A stretch of DNA of 64,000 nt, taken from NCBI RefSeq assembly GCF_026240635.1, contig NZ_CP110848.1:1676501-1740500 (forward strand). The letters are read 5' to 3'. The number at the start of each line of letters is the position of its first letter. The stretch's first letter is position 1. Positions 51,136 through 60,261 of this stretch are shown here, in pieces. The notes under the pieces are model-generated. The model saw only the letters and a list, made by a program, of their open reading frames with translations. It ran no database searches and had not been told where the DNA came from. Both the position numbers and the translations under genes were made by a program. Origin of the DNA: Trichothermofontia sichuanensis B231. Lineage in GTDB: Bacteria > Cyanobacteriota > Cyanobacteriia > B231.

Positions 51136-52410
51136 TTAATCCCCACTACCCTGAATCACTTGCTTTAAGGTTGTCAATGTTTCCAAGCCAATCATCCCCC
51201 GACGCTGGCCCTTCTGACTCGACATCCCTAGGGCAATGTCGCGGGCACGTTTCGGATTGCGGGTAAACTGAGGCGAGGCATTGATGTAGACCGCGGCACT
51301 GGTTACCCCGATCGCAAACTGGCGGCTCTCACGATAGGACTCAGTGATTAAACAATCGGCATGACCGCTACTGTAGTGATTAATCCAGGTGATGGCTGTG
51401 GCCAAACTGTCGACCCACTTAAAAATCACCACCTTATCCAACGCTGACTGACCCCACTCCTCCGGGGCCGTGGGTTCTAACTCCGGAAATTCTGCCACTA
51501 GGGCCTCATCTCCCTTGAGTCGAAACCCTTGCTCCCGCAAATGGCTCCAGAGGGTCGTGAGGGCAGCGGGATTTTGCTTCGTGTGGACCAGGACTTTTTC
51601 GATCGCATTCACCGCATCCGGTTCTCGGCGATGGCTTTCGACAATGACCCGCCGCACCATCTCTAAATTGCCCGACGCCGACCAGTAGAGGTAACAATTG
51701 CCGATCGCCGTGCGCAGGACAGGGGCCGTGGCCTGCCGCACCACCTGTTGCACTAAACTGGGGCGTCCATAGGGAATGACAAGATTAATCCACGCATCCT
51801 GAGTGACTAAGTCGCGAATCGAGTTCCCTTGCTCACTAGCCAGGTGGGTGACGCAACTGGTGGGCAAACCCACTTCTTCCAGGGCCGCCTGTAAAGCCGC
51901 CGCGATCGCCTGGTTGGAGTGGCTGGCCTCATTACCTCCCTTCAGGACCAGGCTATTGCCCGTGCGCAGGCACAACCCCGCGGCGATCGCCGCCAATTCG
52001 GGTATGGCCTCATAGACTAGGGCAATCACACCGAGGGGCGTATGTTGGGCATAGGATTGACAATTTTCGACGGGATACCGGGTAGAAATGACCTGCTGAA
52101 TCGGGTCTGACAGATCACTCAACTTTTGTAAAATCTGGACGGCGGTTTGGATGCGCTCTGGCGTTAGCTTCAGCCAATCGAGGATCAGGTCCGGCATCGC
52201 CATTTCGTGGCTAGTTTCCAAATCCAGCGTGTTAGCCTCTAAAATATCGTCCTGGCGTTCCCGCAGGGTTTGGGCCATTGCCCGCAGGGCACGACTGCGA
52301 TCGCTCCCACTCACCTTCGCTAGCTGGATAGCACTGTGGGCCGCAGCCTGCACCGCTGTGACCACCGTCATTGTAGGACCCTCACTGGGGTTAGGGGAAT
52401 GCGCTGTCAT
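51136..52410 (-). CDS. proA: Gamma-glutamyl phosphate reductase
   Basis: ProA reduces gamma-glutamyl phosphate with NADPH in proline synthesis. The 424-residue product has the family blocks PLGVIALVYEAIPELAAIAA, LRTGNSLVLKGGNEASHSNQ, LVIPYGRPSLVQQVV and, near the C-terminus, HYSSGHADCLITE and INASPQFTRNPKRARDIALG. One oddity is the sequence TAIGNCYLYWSASGN: in typical ProA the corresponding segment is a (V/I)xGxCHxYVD-like active-site strand, with the catalytic Cys retained here. Its upstream neighbour ends five bases before the ATG at 52410, so translation is likely coupled. Confidence 0.92.
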   Translation of the reverse strand: MTAHSPNPSEGPTMTVVTAVQAAAHSAIQLAKVSGSDRSRALRAMAQTLRERQDDILEANTLDLETSHEMAMPDLILDWLKLTPERIQTAVQILQKLSDLSDPIQQVISTRYPVENCQSYAQHTPLGVIALVYEAIPELAAIAAGLCLRTGNSLVLKGGNEASHSNQAIAAALQAALEEVGLPTSCVTHLASEQGNSIRDLVTQDAWINLVIPYGRPSLVQQVVRQATAPVLRTAIGNCYLYWSASGNLEMVRRVIVESHRREPDAVNAIEKVLVHTKQNPAALTTLWSHLREQGFRLKGDEALVAEFPELEPTAPEEWGQSALDKVVIFKWVDSLATAITWINHYSSGHADCLITESYRESRQFAIGVTSAAVYINASPQFTRNPKRARDIALGMSSQKGQRRGMIGLETLTTLKQVIQGSGD

Positions 52411-52414
52411 GGGC

Positions 52415-52780
52415 TTACCGCCGATAGGCTAACCACTGCACCAGCGGAATCAAAAGAATCAGCAAGAGTGGGATCATCACCAGCCAGAGATTCATCTCTG
52501 GACGAGCCAGCAGCACCAGGAGCAACCAGACGATCGGCAACATGAGAATCGTCAGGGCTAGGGGCAGATAACTATCCTGTAACCCCGAATGTGCCCGTTG
52601 CCATTGGTGCCCGTTCCACCGCCAAGCCTGTTTATAGGGATAGTGGGTTGAGAGTTGCTCGATCACATACCCCCCCTCTTCCACAACGAAAATCTGTTGG
52701 CAGCGATCGCAACCCAAGGCCTCCGTCAGGGCGATCGGCAACAGCCGCCCCCGCCGCCGACAGGGACAGGGATAATCCAT
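52415..52780 (-). CDS. Zinc-ribbon-like membrane protein of unknown function
   Basis: The 121-residue product from ATG 52780 opens with MDYPCPCRRRGRLLPIALTE and GCDRCQQIFVVEEGG, giving two CxC/CxxC pairs that may bind zinc. It ends in two membrane segments (about 75-92 and 98-115) separated by a short loop. It is immediately upstream of proA. I recognise it as a conserved cyanobacterial type without known function. A longer frame to 52810 exists but homology seems to begin at the MDYPCPC block. Confidence 0.7.
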   Translation of the reverse strand: MDYPCPCRRRGRLLPIALTEALGCDRCQQIFVVEEGGYVIEQLSTHYPYKQAWRWNGHQWQRAHSGLQDSYLPLALTILMLPIVWLLLVLLARPEMNLWLVMIPLLLILLIPLVQWLAYRR

Positions 52781-52837
52781 ATTCAAATCAATTTTGTGTG
52801 ACTTTTGCACAGGTGACAGCTGATGATTGCCTGATCT

Positions 52838-53180
52838 TTGACATCCTCCCCGCGCTGAAGACGCAGTGATTCCTCGCCACGTCCTAATCTGTAAGCAGAA
52901 GCGGGTTATTCAATCGGGTTGACGCTTCCACAAGCATACCTGATGACTCAGGTCTTACCTTACTTTCCGCGTCTGTTTTAAGTCTTGGTTTTAAGACTTG
53001 GAATACCCTCCCGCGGCTGATGGCAGATTTAGGATGCTCCCGTTGTCTAGTGCTTCAGGTGCGGATGCTCCGTTGACCCTTGGTTTGTTCCCTCTCACTG
53101 GTTCAGGCTCGGTTTTAACACCTGTCTGGTGTGTCTATCGGCTGCCAACGGAGGCGGGGATTTCAACCAGCTAAATTATA
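52838..53180 (-). mobile_element. IS200/IS605-type 3' remnant (right end and tnpB tail)
   Basis: The plus strand starts TTGACATCCTCCCCGCGCTG with AAGACGCAGTGATTCC, the inverted form of an IS605-type right-end hairpin. On the minus strand a frame ending at 52991-52993 reads GVKTEPEPVRGNKPRVNGAS and onward to YSKS-stop, which looks like the tail of a cyanobacterial TnpB. The far side ends GGGGATTTCAACCAGCTAAA, similar to the remnant at 41939-42144. An AAGTCTT/AAGACTT inverted repeat lies near 52980-53000. About 340 bp remain, without the catalytic part of any transposase. The tail identification is inference. Confidence 0.6.
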
Positions 53181-53343
53181 TCGAGATCGCAATCCAAAAG
53201 CGATGCCCCCTATCCCCCTCCTGGCCGCTGCCGGCGGCACGTTGCAGGCCCATGCTGATCGCGATGACTAATCAGGGGCCTCCCCAACGGGTCAATCGTC
53301 CGCGATCGCTCAGGAGGGCATAGCCCACCCCCCTAGGATAGGT

Positions 53344-54513
53344 TCATACTTTAAGAAACTGGGCAATTTTCTCTGCCGCCGTTGTCAGGATGTGGGGATC
53401 ATGAACCAGGGCAAAGCGAACATAGCCTTCACCCGATTTGCCAAAGCCTGCCCCCGGTGCAACCGCTACTCCTGTTGCTTCCACCAGTTGCCGGGAAAAC
53501 TGCATAGAATCCTGATCCCAGGGAGTTGGGAGTTTGGCCCAGATGTACATGGTGGCATTCGGCACTGGCACCTCCCAACCCAGACGGCTTAAGGTTTGCA
53601 CGAAGGCATCCCGCCGCTCCCGGAAAATCTTGACCGATCGCGCCACGTTATCCTGAGGTCCCGTCAGGGCCGCGATCGCCCCGTTTAAGATGCCCCGGTA
53701 CTGGTTAAAGTCGATCGCCGCTTTGACCTGCCGTAGTGCCCGGATCAGGTCGGCGTTGCCGACAGCATAGCCGATGCGGAAGCCCCCCATGTTGTAGGAC
53801 TTGGACAGGGTAAAAAACTCGATCGACACGCTCTTATCGGGATCCGCCTGGAGGATCGACGGCGGTTTGGTTTCGCCAAACACCATATCAGCGTAGGGAA
53901 AGTCATGCACTAACACGAGATTATGTTGCTGGCAAAAGGCTACGGCTTCCTGGAAGAAGCTCAGGGGAGCGATTGCCGTCGTGGGGTTATGGGGATAGCT
54001 GAGCACCATCATGCGGGCCTGCTGCAACACCGCTGGGGGCACATCCGCCAGGATCGGGAGAAACCCATTTGCCGCCAGGATTGGCATGGGGTAAATCTGG
54101 CCACTGGCCAAGTAAACTCCCCCCGCATGGGACGGATAGCCCGGATCGAGGAGCAGCGCAAAATCCCCCGGATTCAGGACCGCTAGCGGCAGATGGGCTG
54201 TCCCTTCCTGGGAGCCAATCAGGGGCAGCACTTCCGTTTCTGGATCGAGCGGTACGCCATACCGTTGGGTATGCCATTTGGCCACCGCTTCGCGAAACGG
54301 TCGAGTACCGTGGAACAACAGATAGCCGTGGGTCGTGGGATCGGCGAGGGACTGGCTGATCACGTCCAAAATACGTTGCTCGACGGGCAGGTCAGAGGAC
54401 CCCAGGGACAGGTCAATAATTTCCTGGCCGGCTGCCCTCGCTCTGGCTTTGGCCTGATCCATATCGGCAAATACGTTGGACTGAAGGGGCCGAAGACGGG
54501 TGGCGAATTGCAT
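53344..54513 (-). CDS. Class I/II aminotransferase (DapL/AspC-like)
   Basis: The 389-residue PLP enzyme has the fold-type I blocks: DLSLGSSDLP at the start, EVLPLIGSQEGTAHLPLAVL, DPGYPSHAGGVY, LSYPHNPTTAIAP (with Asn for the cofactor), VHDFPYADMVF, and the Schiff-base lysine in FTLSKSYNMGGFRIGY. The C-terminal substrate arginine is in EGYVRFALVHDP. It resembles LL-diaminopimelate and aspartate aminotransferases of cyanobacteria; the exact amino acid substrate cannot be fixed by eye. ATG 54513 is preferred over the earlier codon at 54564. Confidence 0.85.
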   Translation of the reverse strand: MQFATRLRPLQSNVFADMDQAKARARAAGQEIIDLSLGSSDLPVEQRILDVISQSLADPTTHGYLLFHGTRPFREAVAKWHTQRYGVPLDPETEVLPLIGSQEGTAHLPLAVLNPGDFALLLDPGYPSHAGGVYLASGQIYPMPILAANGFLPILADVPPAVLQQARMMVLSYPHNPTTAIAPLSFFQEAVAFCQQHNLVLVHDFPYADMVFGETKPPSILQADPDKSVSIEFFTLSKSYNMGGFRIGYAVGNADLIRALRQVKAAIDFNQYRGILNGAIAALTGPQDNVARSVKIFRERRDAFVQTLSRLGWEVPVPNATMYIWAKLPTPWDQDSMQFSRQLVEATGVAVAPGAGFGKSGEGYVRFALVHDPHILTTAAEKIAQFLKV

Positions 54514-54669
54514 AGACCAACTGATCTCAAATCGTGTGAAGGAGGTGCATGACAGAATGCTCACCTAGCCTAACAGAGTTGTGGCCAAGCTTAGGCAGTT
54601 AACCTCAAAGCCTAATGCTTTCTTATTAATTCTCGCTAAATTAATTCTCGCCAAATAATATCACTAGGA

Positions 54670-55410
54670 CTAATATCGGACTAAAACCCCTGGTTCCTTC
54701 TGAATGGGGACAACATCAAGGGTATCCAGTTGGGCACAATAGGCTAAATCGGCATCGCCATTGAGGCGCAATAACCGTTGACCATGACTGGCGTGGTGGA
54801 AGAGTTCTAACAAACGGGACTGCCATTGCTGGAAGAGGGCGATCGCACCGATCACTTCATCGTTACCGATCGCGTCTGATGGCAATTGTCCCCCCCAGTG
54901 TTGATCGCAGAGCAACTGAAGTAGCGCGCCCGCACAGGCCGTATCCTCCAGGGAGAAACTGCCCTCCCAACCGGAACCCAGAATCCAGATGGTTTCGGGT
55001 TGCTGCTGACTAACATAGGAAACCACCGCCCTACGGTTAACGAGGGTGGCAGTGATGACAATTGGCACAGTTGCCACCCGTTGCAGGGCACGGGTACCGT
55101 TGGTGGTGCTGATAAACAAGCGTCGTCCCTGGACCACATCGGGTGTACAGTCGAGGGGAGAATTGCCCAGATCGCAGCCGTCTACCTTGGCTCCCCCGCG
55201 CTCCCCGGCCCGCAGGCGCTTCTCGACCGGCCAACGCTCGCTGGCTGCCATCAGGGTATCTAGATCACTGAAGGCTTGCACGGCTTCAGCCCCTGCCGCT
55301 AGGGCTGCCGCGATCGTGGTCGTGGCCCGCAGGACATCCACAACGATTGCGCAGTCGGGCACCGTATCAGTGGGAGTCAGTTCCGGGGTGTGATAGACAA
55401 AAAGTTTCAC
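54670..55410 (-). CDS. comB: 2-phosphosulfolactate phosphatase family protein (ComB)
   Basis: ComB removes phosphate from 2-phosphosulfolactate in the archaeal coenzyme M pathway, but homologues are widespread in cyanobacteria, which lack coenzyme M, so the true substrate here is unclear. The 246-residue product has the family blocks [20 protein letters not shown] (near residues 21-40), [32 protein letters not shown] and [20 protein letters not shown]. These contain the Mg-binding acidic and glycine residues. The name refers to the phosphatase, not to competence. The gene is single, divided from the PMT gene by 41 bases. Confidence 0.88.
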   Translation of the reverse strand: MKLFVYHTPELTPTDTVPDCAIVVDVLRATTTIAAALAAGAEAVQAFSDLDTLMAASERWPVEKRLRAGERGGAKVDGCDLGNSPLDCTPDVVQGRRLFISTTNGTRALQRVATVPIVITATLVNRRAVVSYVSQQQPETIWILGSGWEGSFSLEDTACAGALLQLLCDQHWGGQLPSDAIGNDEVIGAIALFQQWQSRLLELFHHASHGQRLLRLNGDADLAYCAQLDTLDVVPIQKEPGVLVRY

Positions 55411-55451
55411 GGGTTTCAGAAATCATTATTTGGATAGAGGGCGAACTGATT

Positions 55452-57137
55452 TTACCAACCCGGCAGCCAAAGCCGTAAATAACGCGCCGTTGGTGAAAGT
55501 GGCCAGCCTAGATACAAGGGCAACCAAAAGAGAAAGCTCAATACAATCCCCCATAAAATCCCAATTGCTAGGGGACGCAGGAGCGGTTGACGGGGCTGGG
55601 CGGGACGCACGGGTTTGGTCTGAAGCCAGCGATCGAGGACAAAGGCCAGGGCCAAAAAGCCAAACAGAGCGGCCCCCATGTGATGATAAATAAACGTACA
55701 CCGGCTCACTTTTGCCCACGGCAACCAGTTAGCAGCATAGTTGAGGACACAATAGGTAGCTAGCCAGTTGAAGCTGACGAGCGTGCGCTCTCCCCTAGCA
55801 TTGGGTGGGGTGGGGGCAAAATTGGTGGGTGGGGTGGGGGCAAAATTGGCAAGGGTTGGGGCTGCCTTGGGGTTAGGTAAAGTTAGTTTAGGCAGGAGGG
55901 GGTCCTCAAAGTGACAGGTGCCAACCCAGGCTGTCAGCCATTGACCCAGGTGATACAGCAGGTAAAGGCTGAGCAGTCCGATCGCCGCGCCTGAAATCCA
56001 CCAGAGGATCGGATTCCCGATCGCGTGAACATCATAAACCACCTGGGCTGTTCCCGCGGGTAGAGGTGGGCCGTAGACCGGCAATTGGGCCGTTGCCTGG
56101 GGGACGGCTTCAAAAAAATAGACCATGGGCCGCAGCAGCAAGGGCCAAGTCCACCAAGCCGAACAGTAGGGATGGACCTGGGGTGTATTGCCCCCCACCC
56201 GCTGGTGATAATTCAGGATTTCCTGCTGCAAGCGCCAGAAACCCATGTCGGGGTTCAGGTGCAGGTGGGGCAGCCAGATTACGCCATAGACCAGGATCGG
56301 CACGATCGCTAAGCCCAATCCCACCCCCCAAACCGGTAAATAACTGGGGGTTTGCAGGTTCAGCCGACGGAGCAGCGGTGCAGCAATCGCCTCATATTGG
56401 CCAGAGGATACCGAGGCCGCGGGTCTTCGCCCTGGGGACAACCACCGGATGACCCAGGCCAGTCCCCATAGTAACCAGGCCCCCAGCCAAAAACCCAGGC
56501 CGTTCCACTTAATCCCAAAGGAGGCAGCAAAGCTAATCCCGGCCAACAGTAACCAGAGCAGCGTGCGCCAAGAATAGGATTGGCCAGCAGCCACACTGTT
56601 AATTGCAGCAAGAAAGGCATACTGGCCACCCAAGCCAAACAAAACCAGGTACACATTAACGAGGGCATAACGAGACTCTACCAAGAAAAGGCCATCCATT
56701 GCCACGAGGAAGGCAGCCAGAAGGGCAATGCGGCGACGATGACTCAATTGGTAAACCACCCCTGCGCTGAGGAGGGGGATGAGGGAACCAGTCACCGCAT
56801 TGAGCCAGCGGTAGCTCCAGGTAGACAGCCAGGACCCGGCTAAATCGTTGTAGGGGAAATTACCGGGGACGTGTTGACCTAACCAGATGCCAAGGGCAAT
56901 GAGGTATTTGGCAAAGGGGGGATGCCCGTCAAAGAACGGGGTTTGGGTGAGGTAATTATTGGCAAACTTGACGTAATAAACCTCATCAAAGACAAAGGTA
57001 TTAAAGCGGCTGAGGCCCCAAAACCGTAGGGCCAGGGCAAAGAGCCAAATGGCCACTAACCCCCAACGAAAGGTTGTCATCGTTAAATCCGGACAACGGC
57101 GCTGGCTGCGCACTTCCAGGGGTGTAGCATGACTCAT
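55452..57137 (-). CDS. Dolichyl-phosphate-mannose-protein mannosyltransferase-like protein (GT39/PMT)
   Basis: The 561-residue protein is a polytopic membrane glycosyltransferase with about eleven segments. The catalytic Asp-Glu pair is in the first lumenal loop, RFNTFVFDEVYYVKFANNYL (about residues 44-63), with HPPFAKYLIALG after it, as in PMT/ArnT enzymes. It would use a polyprenyl-phosphate sugar donor to glycosylate protein or lipid at the outer face. A low-complexity loop near residues 420-450 contains NFAPTPPT in tandem, produced by a 24-base duplication at 55803-55850. The start is ATG 57137. Confidence 0.88.
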   Translation of the reverse strand: MSHATPLEVRSQRRCPDLTMTTFRWGLVAIWLFALALRFWGLSRFNTFVFDEVYYVKFANNYLTQTPFFDGHPPFAKYLIALGIWLGQHVPGNFPYNDLAGSWLSTWSYRWLNAVTGSLIPLLSAGVVYQLSHRRRIALLAAFLVAMDGLFLVESRYALVNVYLVLFGLGGQYAFLAAINSVAAGQSYSWRTLLWLLLAGISFAASFGIKWNGLGFWLGAWLLWGLAWVIRWLSPGRRPAASVSSGQYEAIAAPLLRRLNLQTPSYLPVWGVGLGLAIVPILVYGVIWLPHLHLNPDMGFWRLQQEILNYHQRVGGNTPQVHPYCSAWWTWPLLLRPMVYFFEAVPQATAQLPVYGPPLPAGTAQVVYDVHAIGNPILWWISGAAIGLLSLYLLYHLGQWLTAWVGTCHFEDPLLPKLTLPNPKAAPTLANFAPTPPTNFAPTPPNARGERTLVSFNWLATYCVLNYAANWLPWAKVSRCTFIYHHMGAALFGFLALAFVLDRWLQTKPVRPAQPRQPLLRPLAIGILWGIVLSFLFWLPLYLGWPLSPTARYLRLWLPGW

Positions 57138-57154
57138 ACCTGGAAATTCAGGTT

Positions 57155-58021
57155 TCAGGCTAGGGGGGCAGGTGGCGTCCGAGGCCGACGCGGGGCGGGG
57201 AGATCCAGGGGAGTTCCGAAGGCCAAATCAGACCGAGCCGAGGCAAGGCTTTGCAAGGTTTCCAAAGCGGCTTCTCGAACCAGGCTTTCGGGTTCTTGGG
57301 TCAGTAGGAGTTGTAAGCAATCCCGCACTTCGCGCTGTTGGGGAGCTTCCAGGTGGGGTAGCTGCCGCCCTAACCGACGCACGCTAATCAGCCGTTGCAG
57401 GGGATCAGCCTGGGTGAGGGCCACCAGATCCTGTTCCAGCGAGGCCGCGATCGTCGCTTCCGGACGTAACCCAATGTGCCAGACCACCAGCCCACAGGTC
57501 AGCACCATCACCAACCCTTGTAAAATCAGGCTGGCCGCCGTCCAGGGATGCTCCGCTTCCCTCCAGACGGCGATCGCCAGAAAGGTACTCAGGGTGGCCA
57601 CACCCCCTCCCCCTACGGCCAACAATAACCGGCGATTGATGCCCCGCACACAGCGTTGGAGGCTATGCCAATAGGCTTGCCACTGCCGACTTTGGGCCAT
57701 ATAGAGGGCTAGCATGGTCCCCACCCCAACACTGGTGGACAGGGATAATTGCCAGTCCCAGAGCATCATGCCTACGGCCAAGGTGCCTCCCAGCAGCCAC
57801 CGCCCCTTGGGGGAAGTCGCCCCGGTAATACTCCGGCGAATCTCGCGGACGATCAGGTTTAGCCAGATCCGATGGGCAGAGCGACGGGACGATCGGGCCG
57901 GATCTCTAACCGGCTCGCGACGGGAGCTTCGGGTGGGGCGGATCGGCGATCGGCGCTGGTCGACTTGGAGAAAGTCAGCCGCTAGGCGAGAAGGTCGATA
58001 GGGAGGAGAAGCGTGGGCCAC
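57155..58021 (-). CDS. Membrane protein with a C-terminal HEAT-like region
   Basis: The 288-residue product has an arginine-rich N-terminus (about 60 residues), three or four membrane segments (about 70-180), and a soluble helical tail (about 190-265, LISVRRLGRQLPHLEAPQQR then SLVREAALETLQSLAS) resembling HEAT/armadillo hairpins. The start is GTG 58021. It lies 17 bases upstream of the PMT gene on the same strand, suggesting co-transcription and a shared place in the envelope. No family is recognised. Confidence 0.65.
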   Translation of the reverse strand: MAHASPPYRPSRLAADFLQVDQRRSPIRPTRSSRREPVRDPARSSRRSAHRIWLNLIVREIRRSITGATSPKGRWLLGGTLAVGMMLWDWQLSLSTSVGVGTMLALYMAQSRQWQAYWHSLQRCVRGINRRLLLAVGGGGVATLSTFLAIAVWREAEHPWTAASLILQGLVMVLTCGLVVWHIGLRPEATIAASLEQDLVALTQADPLQRLISVRRLGRQLPHLEAPQQREVRDCLQLLLTQEPESLVREAALETLQSLASARSDLAFGTPLDLPAPRRPRTPPAPLA

Positions 58022-58237
58022 AGGAGGTTAAGCCGCAGGTACAGTTTGATTGTTAGCTTATTTCTTAGCTTATTAGCTTAGCAGCAACATTCCCCCAGAG
58101 ATATCAGAACTCGTAGCGTTGCCTCAGAGACTTGTCATTGACTGGCTAATCAGGGTTATGGCAAGGTTACAAACGCTTTCACCCAGGCATCCCCCAGCCA
58201 ACTCCCCCGGCCTGACGGTTGCCTATAGGCCTAGACT

Positions 58238-59312
58238 GTGCTAAATATCAGCCCTTGCTCCTGTAACCGGGCCGCTTGTGGGTATTGGATCCTCGCTCTC
58301 TCAAGCTGGCTGGGTGAGATTCCACGCGATCGCCCTTTAAAATTGGGCATTCCCCAAAATTGGGCATTCCCCCAACGACTTGCCGTTATCGAGTGTGCAA
58401 CCTTGCCTTACCCTGCTTTGCGTTTAAGCCAAACGGCCCTTCTCAGCCTGTTTTATATTCTGGGGCTGTTACTGACACCGTTGCCCTGGGGGGGCTACGG
58501 GTTGGTCGGTATTGGGGTGATAGCAGGGGTCGTGATGCCCCGGTTATGGCGATCGGGGCCTCGGTTTACGGTCTGGTTGCTTGCGGGTTTGATTGGCTTC
58601 CTGGCCAGCCTGTATTTACAGTCACGGGTGCCCCACCCACTTGCCAACGACATCAGTCGCTTTGTGGCTGAGGGGGGATCTAGCCAGATAGTGACGGTGC
58701 GGGGTCGGGTTGGGAGTGATCCGCAATTAACCCGGGGCCAGAAGGTGCGCTTTTTTCTCGAGGCGAAACAACTGGATGAACTGATTGCTAAAACGGATGT
58801 GGCGCGGGCTAACCAGGATGTGGGGGGTCGGGTCTATGTGACGGTACCTCCCCTCCAGGCAACGGGGCTGCAAGCAGGACAGCGAGTCGCCATTACGGGA
58901 CGGCTGTATGCACCGCAACCGGCCACCAATCCGGGCGGGTTTGATTTCCAAGCCTATCTAGCACGGCAAGGGGCCTTCGCCGGCTTAAGTGGCTATCAGG
59001 TAACCCTGGTGGATGCGCAACCACCCTGGGGGTTGTGGGTGGTGCGACAGCGGATTGTCCGATCGTTGACCCGGTGGCTAGGGGTACCGGAGGGTTTGCT
59101 AGTCAGTTCGATGGTGATGGGACGGCGGGCGGTGGATTTACCCTATCCGATCCAGGACGCGTTTGCCTGGGCGGGTTTGGCCCATACGTTGGCGGCTAGC
59201 GGTTACCATGTCTCCCTGTTATTGGGGGTGGTGCTGGGGCTAACCCAACGGCTACCGGCCCGTGTTCGCGTGCTCGTCGGGGTACTGACGTTAGCGCTGT
59301 TTGTCAGTCTTA
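58238..59312 (+). pseudogene. comEC: ComEC competence channel, N-terminal fragment (broken by IS)
   Basis: ComEC is the inner-membrane channel that brings single-stranded DNA into the cell during transformation. This part has the N-terminal membrane segments, the oligonucleotide-binding-like DUF4131 region (SQIVTVRGRVGSDPQLTRGQ, GQRVAITGRLYAPQPATNPG with GFDFQAYLARQG) and the start of the Competence domain: FAWAGLAHTLAASGYHVSLL. After VSL at 59310 the frame enters the IS and stops within it (TAA at 59324-59326). Joining this half to the second half at 60265 restores VSLTGLQPSVLRA without loss. The frame opens at GTG 58238, but the first 60 residues are not family-like. Confidence 0.9.
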
Positions 59313-60261
59313 GAGCTAATTTGTAAAGTAAACCTTAAGGGGCAACCGTGGCTACTGCATCCGCTTTTATAGTACTGATTTTATAGTACTGATGAGCTGA
59401 GTTCAAGCCGCATCACCATGAGTCGCCTGCCTAAAGTTGCCCCAGCCCAGCGTCAACCCTATCCCAGTGACTTGAGCGATGCCGAGTGGACCGTACTGGC
59501 CCCGCTCTTACCGGCACCAAAAGGTTTTGGTCATCCCCGGACAGTCGATTTACGCGAGATTCTCAATGCCATTTTCTATGTTCAGCGCAGCGGCTGCCAA
59601 TGGGAGATGTTGCCCCATGACTTGCCACCGTATCCAACGGTTTATGGCTATTTTCGCAAATGGCAACGTCAAGGTATCTGGGCGGCGCTCCATGACCAAT
59701 TGCGCCAGCAACTGCGCCAAAAGTTGGGTCGGGAGCCAGAATCCAGTGTGGCCATTGCTGATTCCCAGTCCGTGAAGACGGCGGAAAAAAGGGGCGGTTT
59801 ACGGTTATGACGGTGGCAAAAAGGTTAAAGGCCGTAAACGCCATATCGTCGTAGACGCGCAGGGTTTGGTCATTGGGATGTTAGTGAGTGAGGCCAACGC
59901 TTCTGAGCGCTTAGGGGCGGTGGTGGTTCTGCATGAAGCCCAGCCTAAATTGAGTCGCCTCGAGGTCGTGTGGGTCGACCAAGGTTACTCCGGTGAGAAC
60001 TTCGCACGAGCAGTGCAGCAAGTGTGTGGCGAGTCGGTGCGGGTGGAGGTGATTGAGCGACAATCGTCGGGGTTTGAGATTTTGCCGAAGCGCTGGATCG
60101 TAGAACGCACCTTTGGTTGGTTCAATTGGTTTCGACGTTTGAGCAAGGACTATGAACTGTACACCAGCATGAGTGAAGCGATGCTTTACGGCGCGCTCAT
60201 CCGGCTCATGACGGGGCGACTGGCTGCTTAAGTACTTAAGCTTTTGTTTACAAATCAGCTC
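59313..60261 (+). mobile_element. IS5-family insertion sequence interrupting comEC
   Basis: The element is 949 bp with inverted ends GAGCTAATTTGTAAAGTAAA and, read inward from the right, GAGCTGATTTGTAAACAAAA. It is flanked by a 3-bp direct repeat TTA at 59310-59312 and 60262-60264. It encodes one transposase split over two frames. Size, DDE transposase with frameshift and short duplication fit the IS5 family, IS427 or IS1031-like group. Complete ends and a nearly uniform coding sequence suggest recent arrival. Confidence 0.92.
59418..60231 (+). CDS. IS5-family transposase made by -1 frameshifting
   Basis: The first frame (59418-59810) encodes 130 residues with the DUF4096-type N-terminus (SDAEWTVLAPLLPAPKGFGH, IFYVQRSGCQWEMLP) and the first catalytic Asp in VAIADSQSVKT. 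The second frame (ending 60231) carries the second Asp in VVWVDQGYSGENF and the Glu in KRWIVERTFGWFNWFRRL. The frames join at AAAAAAGGGG (59785-59794): a slip of -1 there turns EKRGG into EKKGAVYGYDGGKK, the expected family sequence. Programmed frameshifting is known in IS427-type elements, so the product may well be functional; a disabling mutation is the alternative. Confidence 0.9.

Noticed and set aside
54670-55410. comB as a competence gene linked to comEC
   Set aside because: The name refers to 2-phosphosulfolactate phosphatase; the sequence has those motifs and no relation to DNA uptake.
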